Source of the DNA: Gammaproteobacteria bacterium
GTDB taxonomy: Bacteria; Pseudomonadota; Gammaproteobacteria; Chromatiales; Chromatiaceae
Direction of reading: 5' to 3'
Assembly (NCBI GenBank): GCA_020445415.1
Contig: JAGRGP010000046.1
Coordinates: 1 to 59,173 of the forward strand
Length of the DNA: 59,173 nt
The notes below the pieces were generated by a model that saw nothing but the letters and a program-made list of their open reading frames with translations, did no database searches and was not told where the DNA came from. Shown one piece after another: positions 25,884-34,566 of this stretch (positions are counted from its first letter, which is position 1; every line of letters begins with the position of its first letter). Position numbers and translations under genes: made by a program.

Positions 25884-26323
25884 CGCCCGGTCACTTCGAC
25901 CACCATACTATCCGCCTCGAACCGGCAGCGGCCGGCAATCCGACCCAACGTGTGCTCCACCTCTGCATCCGTCAACTCCTGCACCGCACCACAATCGCGG
26001 CAGATTAGAAACTGCACCGCATGGTGGTGATCGGGGTGGAGACACCCTACATACGCGCTGATCGATTCTAGACGGTGCACCAATCCTTGCTCCTGCAAAA
26101 AGGCCAGCGCACGATACACGGTCGGAGGCCTGGCTCCGGGCAATTCCTTGCCCAGCTCATCGAGAACCTCATACGCGCCCATCGGTCTCCCCCGGACGCA
26201 TAGAATACGAAACACCCGCCTTCTCTGATCGGTGAGGCGAGTCCCCCGCCGATGGCATACTGCCTCCGCCTGCTGCATAACGCCTTCAAGATACTTATTG
26301 GCAGGTAGTCCTATATCAACCAT
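25859..26323 (-). CDS. zur: Fur-family transcriptional regulator, probably zinc-responsive Zur
   Basis: A 154-residue regulator. A winged helix (about residues 25-85: [33 protein letters not shown]) is followed by the dimerisation domain with [22 protein letters not shown] and a C-terminal CAGC pair, the structural zinc site. The HHHAVQF context and the [10 protein letters not shown] recognition helix fit Zur better than Fur. The start at 26323 is provisional; an internal ATG at 26278 with a GAAGG site would give a more typical N-terminus. No Zur box was recognised upstream, and no zinc transporter genes are adjacent. yidD overlaps its 3' end. Confidence 0.85.
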   Translation of the reverse strand: MVDIGLPANKYLEGVMQQAEAVCHRRGTRLTDQRRRVFRILCVRGRPMGAYEVLDELGKELPGARPPTVYRALAFLQEQGLVHRLESISAYVGCLHPDHHHAVQFLICRDCGAVQELTDAEVEHTLGRIAGRCRFEADSMVVEVTGRCAGCVRS

Positions 26324-26718
26324 CGCACCCGCTTACCCAAGCCAAATGACCACAGCCCGCCGGGACAAGCAAGATCTCCCCAGCCACGCCACAGACTCAA
26401 CTGCTGTCGATAAACTTGCGGCAACCTCTCCCGCCCGACATGCCGCTGGTCTCTTAGGACCTACCAGCACCGTGCTCCCCCCACCATTCGGTATATCGCC
26501 AGGATGCTTGATGAGGAAGCCCTCAGCATGGCCACCTCCGCATTCAACACCCCTGCCATTAATTCATGCCTCCCGTAATACAACTGCCGCAGCCACTGTG
26601 CAGTGATACCAGTATATCAAACCCTGGCGTTCACTCATGGGAAAGCACCAAGCTGGGGGACGAACCCTTAGCCAGGCTATACTCGTCTGCCAGCACTGTC
26701 GATAGGGTTGCAGAAACA
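26324..26718. other. Non-coding divergent region between zur and the CxxC protein gene
   Basis: About 395 bp. Promoters for zur (minus) and the next gene (plus) should lie here. No Zur or Fur palindrome, terminator or conserved RNA was recognised. An in-frame extension of the plus-strand gene back to 26566 exists but has no ribosome site. Confidence 0.4.
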
Positions 26719-27297
26719 ATGAAAACCGGCGCACTACTCCTCCACCCTATTCACCCACATGACACACCGTCACTGGAACATTTGAGAAAACGGCTGCATC
26801 GCATTGGCTTGATTGGCATTGCGCATGGAGCACAGGGGTGGCAGTACCTCGCCGGTGATCGGTTTTTTCAGCTCATCAACTTTCTGGGGTGCTCCCCGAG
26901 TCTGCGGCTGTCTCCCTTGGCTGACGGGGACGAGGAATTCTGCCAAATCAAGGTCCTAGGTCCGTTTCCCGAACCCCGCTTACTCTCCGCCGCCAATACC
27001 CGCCCTCCGGGATGCCCTCATTGCGGTAAAAAACTTGAAGGATGGAACCGGCTAGCGGAAACCTGGAGACTGGGCCATACCACCAAAATAGCCTGTCCGA
27101 GTTGCACCCGGTCAAGCCCACCGGAATTACTGCGTTGGCGCCGAAAAGCCGGGGTGGCGCGACTCTTTTTAGCCATTACCCCAATCTTTCCCGAGGAGGC
27201 CCTGCCATCCCCGGAGCTCATGACCCAACTGGAAGACGGAGGTGGTGGCTGGGCCTATTTTTATCTCCAAGGGTGGGAAGGTCGGATAGATCTATAA
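26719..27297 (+). CDS. Unrecognised protein with two CxxC zinc-binding pairs
   Basis: A 192-residue protein without signal peptide or membrane helix. Four cysteines in two pairs, C99-C102 (GCPHCGKKLEGW) and C126-C129 (ACPSCTRSS), could form a zinc ribbon in the middle of the protein. The N-terminal part (LLLHPIHPHDTPSLEHLRKRLHRIGLIG) and the C-terminal part (LFLAITPIFPEEALPSPELM, WAYFYLQG) are not assignable. The ATG at 26719 was chosen as a plausible start; earlier in-frame sequence is unlike coding DNA. Its 3' end overlaps the convergent diguanylate cyclase gene by 6 bp. Divergence from zur hints at metal-related regulation, without proof. Confidence 0.6.
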   Translation: MKTGALLLHPIHPHDTPSLEHLRKRLHRIGLIGIAHGAQGWQYLAGDRFFQLINFLGCSPSLRLSPLADGDEEFCQIKVLGPFPEPRLLSAANTRPPGCPHCGKKLEGWNRLAETWRLGHTTKIACPSCTRSSPPELLRWRRKAGVARLFLAITPIFPEEALPSPELMTQLEDGGGGWAYFYLQGWEGRIDL

Positions 27298-28812
27298 ACC
27301 GACGCAGCGGTTTTTTCCCTTACTCTTGGCTTGATAGAGTGCCCGATCGGCTCGCTCGAAAACGGTTGCCGGCGTATCGCCTTCAACAAACTCGCTACCA
27401 CCGCAAGAGATGGTAACTTCCACCCGCTTATCACCAGACCGGAATCCGCTTTCCCGGACCCCTTCCCTCGTCTCGTTGGCCAGCTGAATCGCCTCTCCGA
27501 GGCTGGCCCCGGCCAGTAGCATGACAAACTCCTCACCACCAAAACGGGCCACGAAATCCGTCTCCCGCAAACGCCGCTTGATAATATGTCCGATGACTCG
27601 TAGCGCCTTGTCTCCCGAGTGGTGCCCAAAACGATCGTTGATTTGTTTGAAGTCGTCGACATCCCACACCAACAGCGTGAGGGGATTGGCGAAACGCTTC
27701 CAACGAGAATACTCTTGCGACAGCCGTTCTTCGTAGGCCAAACGATTGGGTAGGCCGGTGACCGGATCGGTAATTGCTTGGTGATGGGCATCAAGTATCC
27801 GGGTCCGCAGTTCCGAAGTCTCATTCTCAATATCCCTGAGCCTGCTACGGAGCTGTTTCTCGATATTCTCGGCCCGGAGATGACGCTCTCGCTCTTGATC
27901 CAAATGGAAGCGCACATGCTGTTGGATATTGTCTAGGTGCTGTATCACCTCGGCCCGCATCTCCTTTATTGGTGAGCTCGACCGCATACTCCTGGCAATT
28001 CCGCCTACTTCGTTAGTGACCGACCGGTCCAGTCCATCCCCCCCGCTGAGAGATTCCTGGCGCTGGTCGGCGCTTTCCCGAACATGTTGGTCAATCTCTC
28101 TTAGCCTGCCGGTCAAGTCCTCCAAAAAACCTTCGGTGGCAGTAATTTCAGACTGTACATCGATTAACGACGATGAGATCAGTCGTGTGAGATCCTCAAG
28201 GACGGTTACCCAGACAGTGGCCCCCGCTTCGGGTTCGAGCCGCTCACACAGCAGGGCGACATCCTGCCCGATCTGTCCCGGCCAACTGAGTTTTTCCAAC
28301 AGGCTGCGAAGCAACTGATTAGGGTGGTCACTCAGCCCGACAGCCTCTGGCCGCCCCCCCTTTCTGCCCCTGAACAACCGACCGATCAACCCTGGTGAAG
28401 CCTGCGCAGAAGACGTCCTCTCCGCGACGATGAGATCCAGCAATTGGTCGACTTGCGCATCTTGGACGAGGCCTGGATCCGCCTTCATCTGTTCACTCAG
28501 CGCCTTAATGCGGTGCGCCACCACCTCGTCGGTTAGCGACACCCCCGCGACAATCCGATCAAACAGCTGATGTTCCCTAGTGTGGGGCGGGCTCTCCTCA
28601 TCTGCCCGGAGCAGCTTCTTTGACAGCTCCTCAAGCTGTTCCGAAACCCCGGGAACTATCCCACGTTTGACAACGTCCCTTATCTTGTTCAGGTGGGGAT
28701 CCAAGCTGGCGTCCAAGCCATTAGCCGCTAATGCCAAACGGATAATGACACGACAAAGCAGCCTCTCTGTCTGAAGATGGCGTTGGGTCTCAGGATCCGT
28801 CTGATTCGTCAC
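27292..28812 (-). CDS. Diguanylate cyclase (GGDEF protein), DgcH-like position
   Basis: A 506-residue protein. The C-terminal GGDEF domain spans about residues 340-505, with TGLPNRLAY, DVDDFKQINDRFGHHSGD and the active-site GGEEF at 425-429. An RxxD inhibitory site (RETD, 416-419) is five residues upstream, so product inhibition by c-di-GMP is expected. The N-terminal 330 residues are soluble, helical and coiled-coil-rich, with no transmembrane segment and no recognised sensor domain. The neighbours EEP, dsbA and cytochrome c4 repeat the Pseudomonas aeruginosa order PA5487-PA5490, where this position is DgcH. Catalytic activity is predicted from the intact motif. Confidence 0.88.
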   Translation of the reverse strand: MTNQTDPETQRHLQTERLLCRVIIRLALAANGLDASLDPHLNKIRDVVKRGIVPGVSEQLEELSKKLLRADEESPPHTREHQLFDRIVAGVSLTDEVVAHRIKALSEQMKADPGLVQDAQVDQLLDLIVAERTSSAQASPGLIGRLFRGRKGGRPEAVGLSDHPNQLLRSLLEKLSWPGQIGQDVALLCERLEPEAGATVWVTVLEDLTRLISSSLIDVQSEITATEGFLEDLTGRLREIDQHVRESADQRQESLSGGDGLDRSVTNEVGGIARSMRSSSPIKEMRAEVIQHLDNIQQHVRFHLDQERERHLRAENIEKQLRSRLRDIENETSELRTRILDAHHQAITDPVTGLPNRLAYEERLSQEYSRWKRFANPLTLLVWDVDDFKQINDRFGHHSGDKALRVIGHIIKRRLRETDFVARFGGEEFVMLLAGASLGEAIQLANETREGVRESGFRSGDKRVEVTISCGGSEFVEGDTPATVFERADRALYQAKSKGKNRCVGL

Positions 28813-28857
28813 TTAATTGAGAACGCCTTTAGTCGCCTTGCATATCCATCCAAACCA

Positions 28858-29625
28858 TCAGGCGGCCAGCTCTAAGCCTTCGGGGACAAGAACATCGATA
28901 CCTATGGGTAGGTGATCTGAAAATGGGTAATCCAATACCCGAGCATTTTCGACCAACAGCGATTCGGACACCAGGATGTGATCGAGCTTACGCATCGGTC
29001 GCCAACTAGGAAATGTTCCCTGTTGACAGCATGGCTCTCGCAGATTAGAGCTCTGTAGCAGTAATTGCATCTCCCGGGAATCACCGCTGCAATTGAGATC
29101 CCCCATGACGATAACGTGCGTATAGTGCGCCACCAACTCGCTAACAAACCTCATCTGCCGCAGTCGCGCCCTCTGTCCCAAGGCTAGATGCATAATACAA
29201 ACTACCAATCCAGCCTCTCTGCCGAAATGACAGACGATAACCCCTCGCCCGGGGAGACCCGGTAAGCGGTGCTCATCCACGGAAGTTGGCCGCATGCGAC
29301 TTAACACACCATTACTGTGTTGCGCGAACTTTCCCAAGCTACGATTGATTTGCTTGAACCAGAACGGAAACTGCGCTCGATGCGCAAGGTATTCTGTTTG
29401 ATCTAGGAACCCACTGCGCAGGCTGCCGGAATCGACCTCTTGCAAACCCACTATATCGTAGGACCCAATCATCGAGGCGATGCCATTGAGATTCGCCAAC
29501 CGTTCCCGATGAGGCAGCACATGCTTCCAACCCTGGGTAAGATACTGACCAAAGTGCTGGGTATCGACCCCGGCTTGTATGTTATAGCTCAGCAGTCTGA
29601 GCCGTTGATAATTCTCGTAATTCAC
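28858..29625 (-). CDS. Endonuclease/exonuclease/phosphatase family protein
   Basis: A 255-residue DNase I-like protein: LRLLSYNIQAGVDT at the N-terminus, VGLQEVDSG with the metal Glu, CIMHLALGQRARLRQ with the catalytic His, VIVMGDLNCSGDS with Asp/Asn, KLDHILVS, and terminal FSDHLPIGIDV with Asp-His. All catalytic positions are present. There is no signal peptide. It belongs to the conserved block with dsbA and cytochrome c4. Its substrate is not known from sequence. Confidence 0.88.
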   Translation of the reverse strand: MNYENYQRLRLLSYNIQAGVDTQHFGQYLTQGWKHVLPHRERLANLNGIASMIGSYDIVGLQEVDSGSLRSGFLDQTEYLAHRAQFPFWFKQINRSLGKFAQHSNGVLSRMRPTSVDEHRLPGLPGRGVIVCHFGREAGLVVCIMHLALGQRARLRQMRFVSELVAHYTHVIVMGDLNCSGDSREMQLLLQSSNLREPCCQQGTFPSWRPMRKLDHILVSESLLVENARVLDYPFSDHLPIGIDVLVPEGLELAA

Positions 29626-29705
29626 TGATCAGCGTCCCCTTTCCAGAAACCGTACGAATCTCCGCGGTCCGCAGTTCACGGTCTGACACCCAGCGCCACG
29701 ACAAA

Positions 29706-30353
29706 TTACTGCCCTTTCTTAGCAGCCTTTTCCTGCTCAACCTTAGCGATAAGGTAGTCTGTAAGCTCCATCATTGTTTGCCCATCCAGGCCACCGGTCC
29801 GGTACTTACCATCCACCACAATGGCCGGCACCCTCCTTACATCAAAGCGGTCGGCCAAAACACTGGCACGACGGGCCTGAGTCTGCACCGCAAATGATTT
29901 CATCGCCTTGCGATAAGCCTCCAGATCAACCCCATGTTGTGCCAAGAACGCTTCCATCGCGTCCTGATCGCTCAGCTTTGCACCCTTTTCGTGGACCTCA
30001 TGGAAGATTTTTTCGTGCAATTCGTCCACCACTCCTAGGAGCCGTAAGGCATAAAATGTTTTTGCCTGCATCACTACGTCAGGGCTGTTGAACATTGCCG
30101 GAACCCTTTCGAAATCTACAGTTTTCGGTTTGGTTTTCAGCCAGTTATTCATATGCGGCTCAAGGTTGTAGCAATGAGGACAGGTATAGAGAAAGAACTC
30201 TTTTACCTGCACCTTTGAGCCCTCACCGCCGGGCTGTTCCGGTATTACCGAAAAGTAATGAACTTCCTCCTCAAACCCGCTTTCCCCAACTGCTGGCCCG
30301 GCAACAACCCAAATTAGCAGCCAAACAACAAGCAAGAAGGATCTATTTTTCAT
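29706..30353 (-). CDS. dsbA: Periplasmic thiol:disulfide oxidoreductase DsbA
   Basis: A 215-residue periplasmic protein with a signal peptide (about residues 1-23) and a thioredoxin fold with an inserted helical domain. The active site is CPHC (C58-C61) in FLYTCPHCYN, and the cis-proline loop is RRVPAIVVDG. It introduces disulfides into exported proteins and is re-oxidised by DsbB. It is relevant here because periplasmic cytochromes and copper proteins need the Dsb network. A GGAG ribosome site precedes the ATG. It is part of the c4-dsbA-EEP-cyclase block. Confidence 0.93.
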   Translation of the reverse strand: MKNRSFLLVVWLLIWVVAGPAVGESGFEEEVHYFSVIPEQPGGEGSKVQVKEFFLYTCPHCYNLEPHMNNWLKTKPKTVDFERVPAMFNSPDVVMQAKTFYALRLLGVVDELHEKIFHEVHEKGAKLSDQDAMEAFLAQHGVDLEAYRKAMKSFAVQTQARRASVLADRFDVRRVPAIVVDGKYRTGGLDGQTMMELTDYLIAKVEQEKAAKKGQ

Positions 30354-30528
30354 TTCTACTCCATATTAGTTTGTTTCGGCCGAACCGGGGGTAACTTGAT
30401 CCCAACCTGGGCTCTAGGTCGCCTCCGGCGCAGGGTGCTGTTGTATACCCCAATTAAGTATCCGACCAGCACAACTCCATGGGGTTCACTTCAGGTAGGT
30501 CATAACTTTTTCCACCTGGGAAACAACA

Positions 30529-30553
30529 GAGGGCGGCCACCGGGGCCACCCTC
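30529..30553 (-). terminator. Probable terminator of the cytochrome c4 gene
   Basis: A 10-bp stem (30529-30538 with 30544-30553, one G-U wobble, 5-nt loop) lies about 47 bp beyond the cytochrome c4 stop on the minus strand, followed by TGTTGTTT. The shape fits a rho-independent terminator. Confidence 0.6.
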
Positions 30554-30599
30554 CTGTCCTGCTAACGACAAATGCGGCGCACCAGACCGGGCGCGTAGA

Positions 30600-31205
30600 C
30601 TAGCGTAGACCTTGCGCGTACTGTGCAACGGCTGAGATTTCCGCATCTGTCATCTTGGCGGCAACACCTTGCATCATCTGATTGGCATCGTTAGTGCGAC
30701 CGCCAGAGCGGAAAGCCTTGAGGGATTGCTCGAGATAAGCAGCATGTTGACCACCTATTCTTGGAAACTTGGCTGGTGCGTTCCCACTTCCCGTCGGCCC
30801 ATGGCAGGCCATACACGCAGCCACTCCCGAAGCTGGATTGCCGGCCCGAAAAATCTTCTCTCCCAAAGCCACCTGATCGGCCGCCGCAACCCCCTTGGCC
30901 TGAACCTGGCTGCCAAAGTAGGCAGCGAGATCCTCGATGTCCTGATCATTGAGCGGGGCAACCATCGGGGTCATCAGATCGTTTTTCCGATCACCCGCTT
31001 TGAAATCTCTTAGTTGTTGAACAATATATCCTGGATGCTGGCCCGCTAGCTTCGGCCAGATAGGATTAGGGCTGTTGCCATCAGGTCCATGGCACGCCAA
31101 ACAAGTGGCTGACTTGGTCTTGCCTTGAGCCGCGTCACCTGCAGCCTGTATTCCGGCCGACGCCAAAGCCAATGCGATTGAAACTGAAACCAGCCATTTG
31201 TCCAT
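30600..31205 (-). CDS. Dihaem cytochrome c4
   Basis: A 201-residue periplasmic protein with a signal peptide (about 1-21) and two homologous cytochrome c domains. Each has one CxxCH haem site (CLACHGPDGNSPNPIWPKLAGQ and CMACHGPTGSGNAPAKFPRIGGQ) and Met ligands further on (DLMTPMVAPL and NQMMQGVAAKM). Cytochrome c4 carries electrons to cytochrome oxidases in many gammaproteobacteria. The ATG at 31205 is preferred to a GTG nine bases upstream because it follows GGGGTAGGTG at suitable spacing. It is the usual upstream partner of dsbA. Confidence 0.93.
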   Translation of the reverse strand: MDKWLVSVSIALALASAGIQAAGDAAQGKTKSATCLACHGPDGNSPNPIWPKLAGQHPGYIVQQLRDFKAGDRKNDLMTPMVAPLNDQDIEDLAAYFGSQVQAKGVAAADQVALGEKIFRAGNPASGVAACMACHGPTGSGNAPAKFPRIGGQHAAYLEQSLKAFRSGGRTNDANQMMQGVAAKMTDAEISAVAQYAQGLR

Positions 31206-31608
31206 TGTCAACACCTACCCCACTAAATTCAAAAATTTAACCGGACGCCTATCCGGCCACCATGTGCTATCGTCGGCAAACGAGGCGCGCGATACGGCCC
31301 ACACATCTAGTCAGATGTCTTACAGCCACTTCGAACCGTGCATGTATACCAGAACCATTAACGCCCGGTCAAATCAACTATGGGCGCCCCTTAGTGAGTT
31401 TATGTGGATAACGCAAATGGCACCGGATTATTTCCACTCGCGATGTCCTACCGTTAAAATGAAATCCTAAATTGCACAGCAGCAGTACCCATCTGCTTTA
31501 CCCGTCGGAGCGATTGGTTATCGGGGTATTGGAACTTATAAACCCGCTTGAGTCGGTTTGTGGGTAAAATAGAAAATTTGCCGCGATATTGTTGGCTTCC
31601 TTCCTCCA
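31206..31608. other. Divergent intergenic region between cytochrome c4 and menA
   Basis: About 400 bp without a supportable gene. It should contain the promoters of both flanking genes. No FNR-type box, riboswitch or clear hairpin was recognised. Confidence 0.4.
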
Positions 31609-32481
31609 ATGTACAAACTCACCACCTGGTTCCTGGCAATCCGACCCAAGACATTGAGTTTGTCGATGACTCCGGTCTTGGTAGGCAGTACCCTGGCATG
31701 GGTGGATGCATGCGATTGTAACCTGATCGTATTCCTGATTACGCTCGGAACAGCCCTTGCCATTCAAGTTGGCACCAACCTCTATAATGATGCTGTAGAT
31801 TTTGAGCGGGGCACCGACACGCCCAACCGACTGGGTCCAAAGCGGGTAACCGCACAGGGATGGATGAACGGCGCAATCATTAAGCGAGGAGCATTGCTGA
31901 GTTTTTCAGCCGCATTCATCGGGGGAGTTTATCTCACCTGGATTGGGGGCTGGCCGATCTTGATATTGGGCGTCCTCTCACTGGTGGCTGGATTCGCCTA
32001 CACAGGAGGTGCCAAACCCATCGCTTACAGCCCATCGGGAGAACTGTTCGTGCTCATTTTCTTCGGGCTAGCAGCGGTGATGGGTAGTTATTACCTGCAA
32101 ACCGGTAACGTGTCGGCAAGCAGCGCTTACATCGGTGTGGCTATTGGACTCTTGGCGTCAGCCGTCATGTTAGTCAATAACTATCGGGACCTAGACACTG
32201 ACCGCCAGTGTGGCAAATTAACTTTGGTCCATTATCTCGAACGTCGCCAGTCACGTGTGTTGTTTGGCATATTGTTGACGCTACCCTTTCTGTTGCCGAT
32301 GGTCCTGCAACAAACGAGGGCTTGGCTGGTGGTTGGCGCCCTTCCCATCTCCCTCTATTTAATTCTCCGTTTCGTACGGGAACCCCCTGGGCAGGGATTC
32401 AATACCATTCTCGCTCAAACCGTACAATTGCAGTTGGCCTATGGGGCACTTTTGTCCGCTGGACTGTTATTGTCGACCTGA
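31609..32481 (+). CDS. menA: 1,4-dihydroxy-2-naphthoate polyprenyltransferase MenA-like
   Basis: A 290-residue UbiA-superfamily membrane prenyltransferase with about nine helices. The first Asp-rich motif is NLYNDAVDFERGTD and the second is NNYRDLDTDRQCGKLTL, the MenA form. The N-terminus WFLAIRPKTLSLSMTPVLVG is also typical of MenA. It attaches a polyprenyl chain to dihydroxynaphthoate to make demethylmenaquinone. No other menaquinone genes are in the window. A menaquinol pool would suit the NosG/NosH quinol-oxidising route encoded 6 kb away. An alternative is a related UbiA enzyme with a different aromatic acceptor. Confidence 0.87.
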   Translation: MYKLTTWFLAIRPKTLSLSMTPVLVGSTLAWVDACDCNLIVFLITLGTALAIQVGTNLYNDAVDFERGTDTPNRLGPKRVTAQGWMNGAIIKRGALLSFSAAFIGGVYLTWIGGWPILILGVLSLVAGFAYTGGAKPIAYSPSGELFVLIFFGLAAVMGSYYLQTGNVSASSAYIGVAIGLLASAVMLVNNYRDLDTDRQCGKLTLVHYLERRQSRVLFGILLTLPFLLPMVLQQTRAWLVVGALPISLYLILRFVREPPGQGFNTILAQTVQLQLAYGALLSAGLLLST

Positions 32482-32565
32482 TTGGCGTTAAGGTAATAAT
32501 CAAACAAACGGTGATTCTATTCACCCGTTAATTCGACCACCGTAAGCTAGAGACCAAGCAAAGCC

Positions 32566-33255
32566 ATGGCCGCACACCGACTCTTGTATGCCACATCCCT
32601 GGCTGTGGTATTCAACCTATGCCCAGGAAACCCGGTGGACGCTCACGAGTTCGACCCCGAGAATGGGGAAGAAATCAACGAAGTGTGCGCCGGCTGTCAC
32701 GGCGAGTTTGGAGAAGGTGGCAAGGAAGGCGAATACCCGCGGTTAGCTGGGATGCCCGCCGAGTTCATCGCCAGGCAGTTGCACTTATTCCGGGATCGGC
32801 AGCGCCCCAACCTCGCGATGGTCGAGTACGTTGATCACCGGCAAATGCCAGATGGTGATATCCAGGATATTGCCGCCTACCTGGCCGGGATCGAACTGAA
32901 GACCAAGCTGCCACCTGTGGATGAATCCGCTCCGGATTTTGATGCCTACGCCCGGTTGCTAGCCTCCAAAAAGATAATGCAGATTCCCCGCGCCGAAGGA
33001 AGCCAGGCGGCGGGGAGCAAGCTCTATCGTAAGGAGTGCGCCTCCTGTCACGGCAAGATGGGCGAAGGCGACAAGAAGAAAGCTGTCCCTTTGCTAGCCG
33101 GACAATATACGAACTACCTGTGGCGACAGGTGGAAAAGTATCGTAACAAGATAAGAATTCATGATCCGGATGCCCCCGAAGACGCATTGCTCAGCGAGTT
33201 CACCGACGAAGAGATCCGAGATATATTTGCCTACCTGTCCGTATTGGATGATTGA
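32566..33255 (+). CDS. Dihaem cytochrome c (c4/c553-like)
   Basis: A 229-residue periplasmic protein: signal peptide about 1-26, then two cytochrome c domains with CAGCH (within INEVCAGCHGEFGEGG) and CASCH (within KECASCHGKMGEGDKK). Conserved PRLAGMPAEFIARQL and PLLAGQYTNYLWRQVEKY follow, as in the dihaem nosC protein at 42.0 kb, which it resembles in layout. Met axial ligands are likely in RQMPDG. It probably shuttles electrons in the periplasm; the partner is unknown. It follows menA by 84 bp and precedes the WGR gene by 15 bp. Confidence 0.88.
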   Translation: MAAHRLLYATSLAVVFNLCPGNPVDAHEFDPENGEEINEVCAGCHGEFGEGGKEGEYPRLAGMPAEFIARQLHLFRDRQRPNLAMVEYVDHRQMPDGDIQDIAAYLAGIELKTKLPPVDESAPDFDAYARLLASKKIMQIPRAEGSQAAGSKLYRKECASCHGKMGEGDKKKAVPLLAGQYTNYLWRQVEKYRNKIRIHDPDAPEDALLSEFTDEEIRDIFAYLSVLDD

Positions 33256-33270
33256 GGCGCACTGCGAGCC

Positions 33271-33528
33271 ATGCGTATTTATATGCAAACTAAGTACTCA
33301 CCGGAACAGCCGCTGCGATTCTACCATCTGCACTTGCAGCCAGACCTCTTGGGCGGCTGGACGCTAGTCCGCGAGACCGGGCTGCAAGGAGCCCGGGGAA
33401 AGGTCACCAAAGAGTATTTTCAGGATCGGGAGAATGCCGAGCGGAGGCTGGTGGAGCGACGGGATACCCAGTTGGCAAAAGGATACCGGGTGGTCTACCG
33501 GGAGGGCATACTCAGAGAGGTTGAGTAA
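33271..33528 (+). CDS. Small WGR-domain protein
   Basis: An 85-residue protein that is nearly all one WGR domain: FYHLHLQPDLLGGWTLVRETG, RGKVTKEYFQDRENAERR, and GYRVVYREG. The Trp-Gly-Arg core appears here as GGW...RGK. WGR domains occur in PARPs and in MolR-type proteins and bind nucleic acid or form interdomain contacts; a free-standing small version has no assigned function. The first ATG is kept because GAGG lies upstream; a second ATG four codons on has no ribosome site. It follows the dihaem cytochrome closely and is convergent with the RNA methyltransferase (8 bp apart). Confidence 0.75.
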   Translation: MRIYMQTKYSPEQPLRFYHLHLQPDLLGGWTLVRETGLQGARGKVTKEYFQDRENAERRLVERRDTQLAKGYRVVYREGILREVE

Positions 33529-33535
33529 GCGCCCG

Positions 33536-34501
33536 CTAACTTCCCTCACTCACCTTGGTCATCTGACACAGAAAAAAGCCCGAGATCTCCGCGGTTGGCA
33601 ATACCCTCAGTGCCTGGCTCACCTGCGGATCATAAGCATTTCCAGACCATGCCTCTATACCGTTCTGGACACCGGATATTGGGAGCCGGATGGCATCCAC
33701 CACCAGCTTATCAGGGTAGCGTTTCAGGGTACGATGGATGACCTCTTCATTCTCTTCCGGCGAAAATGCACAGGTGCAATAAACGAGCCGCCCTCCTACT
33801 CGGAGACTTTTTACCGCTGAATCCAATAGCCGGACCTGTTTACGCGCAGACTCCCTGACCTTTTTAATGTTCCATCGTAACCAGCTTTCGGGCTTACTGA
33901 CATGGAAACGGGCTTCTGAGGAACACGGAGCATCCAGAAGAACCCGGTCGAAACGCTCGGGGACCTTTCCGCCGACCGCTCTGCCATCCATTAGATAACA
34001 TTTCACCATGGTGGCACCATGGAGCGCGAGATTGGCCCTGAGCCGGAAAAATCTTCCCTTTACTGATTCAACCGCGGAAAGTGTCCCCTGATTCTTCATC
34101 ATAGCGGCGATCTGCAGGGTTTTACCGCCAGGGGCCGCTGCCAAATCAAGTACCGTCTCTCCAGGCTTGGGATCGAGCAATAATGGGGCAAGCATGGAAG
34201 CCAGCCCTTGTATATAGAGCCGCCCTTCCCGAAAAGCGGGGGACTCGGTCAATCGACGACGTTGCCCGTGATCACCGAGCGTGAAGGCACCGGACATCCA
34301 CTTTACCGGCCGCACGTCCAACCCCAGCTGCTGCAGTTCCAGAAGCAGCTTGGAGCTCTCGCTCTTTAAGGTATTTACCCGAAAACTGGTCGGTCTGATT
34401 TCGGAAAAACTCGCCATACAGGTGCCTAGTGATTCTTCCGGAATCATCTGCTCCAACCGCTGGAGAAAGAGGGCAGGTAAATCCGAATCGGACGCGGGCA
34501 T
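33536..34501 (-). CDS. RsmB/NOP-family RNA (cytosine-5) methyltransferase
   Basis: A 321-residue SAM-dependent enzyme. SAM binding is at VLDLAAAPGGKTLQIA. The two catalytic cysteines are in DAPCSSEARFH (motif IV) and YCTCAFSPEENEEV (motif VI). An N-terminal region of about 100 residues with RPTSFRVNTLK is the usual RNA-binding part. There is no PUA or NusB-like extension, so it is shorter than RsmB and RsmF; the specific RNA target is open. It is convergent with the WGR gene. Confidence 0.9.
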   Translation of the reverse strand: MPASDSDLPALFLQRLEQMIPEESLGTCMASFSEIRPTSFRVNTLKSESSKLLLELQQLGLDVRPVKWMSGAFTLGDHGQRRRLTESPAFREGRLYIQGLASMLAPLLLDPKPGETVLDLAAAPGGKTLQIAAMMKNQGTLSAVESVKGRFFRLRANLALHGATMVKCYLMDGRAVGGKVPERFDRVLLDAPCSSEARFHVSKPESWLRWNIKKVRESARKQVRLLDSAVKSLRVGGRLVYCTCAFSPEENEEVIHRTLKRYPDKLVVDAIRLPISGVQNGIEAWSGNAYDPQVSQALRVLPTAEISGFFLCQMTKVSEGS

Positions 34502-34566
34502 GGATTCTAGTGGCCTTTCACGCAGCTAATCAGACGAACCGAGAGAGATTCTGCGGCAATACCCGG

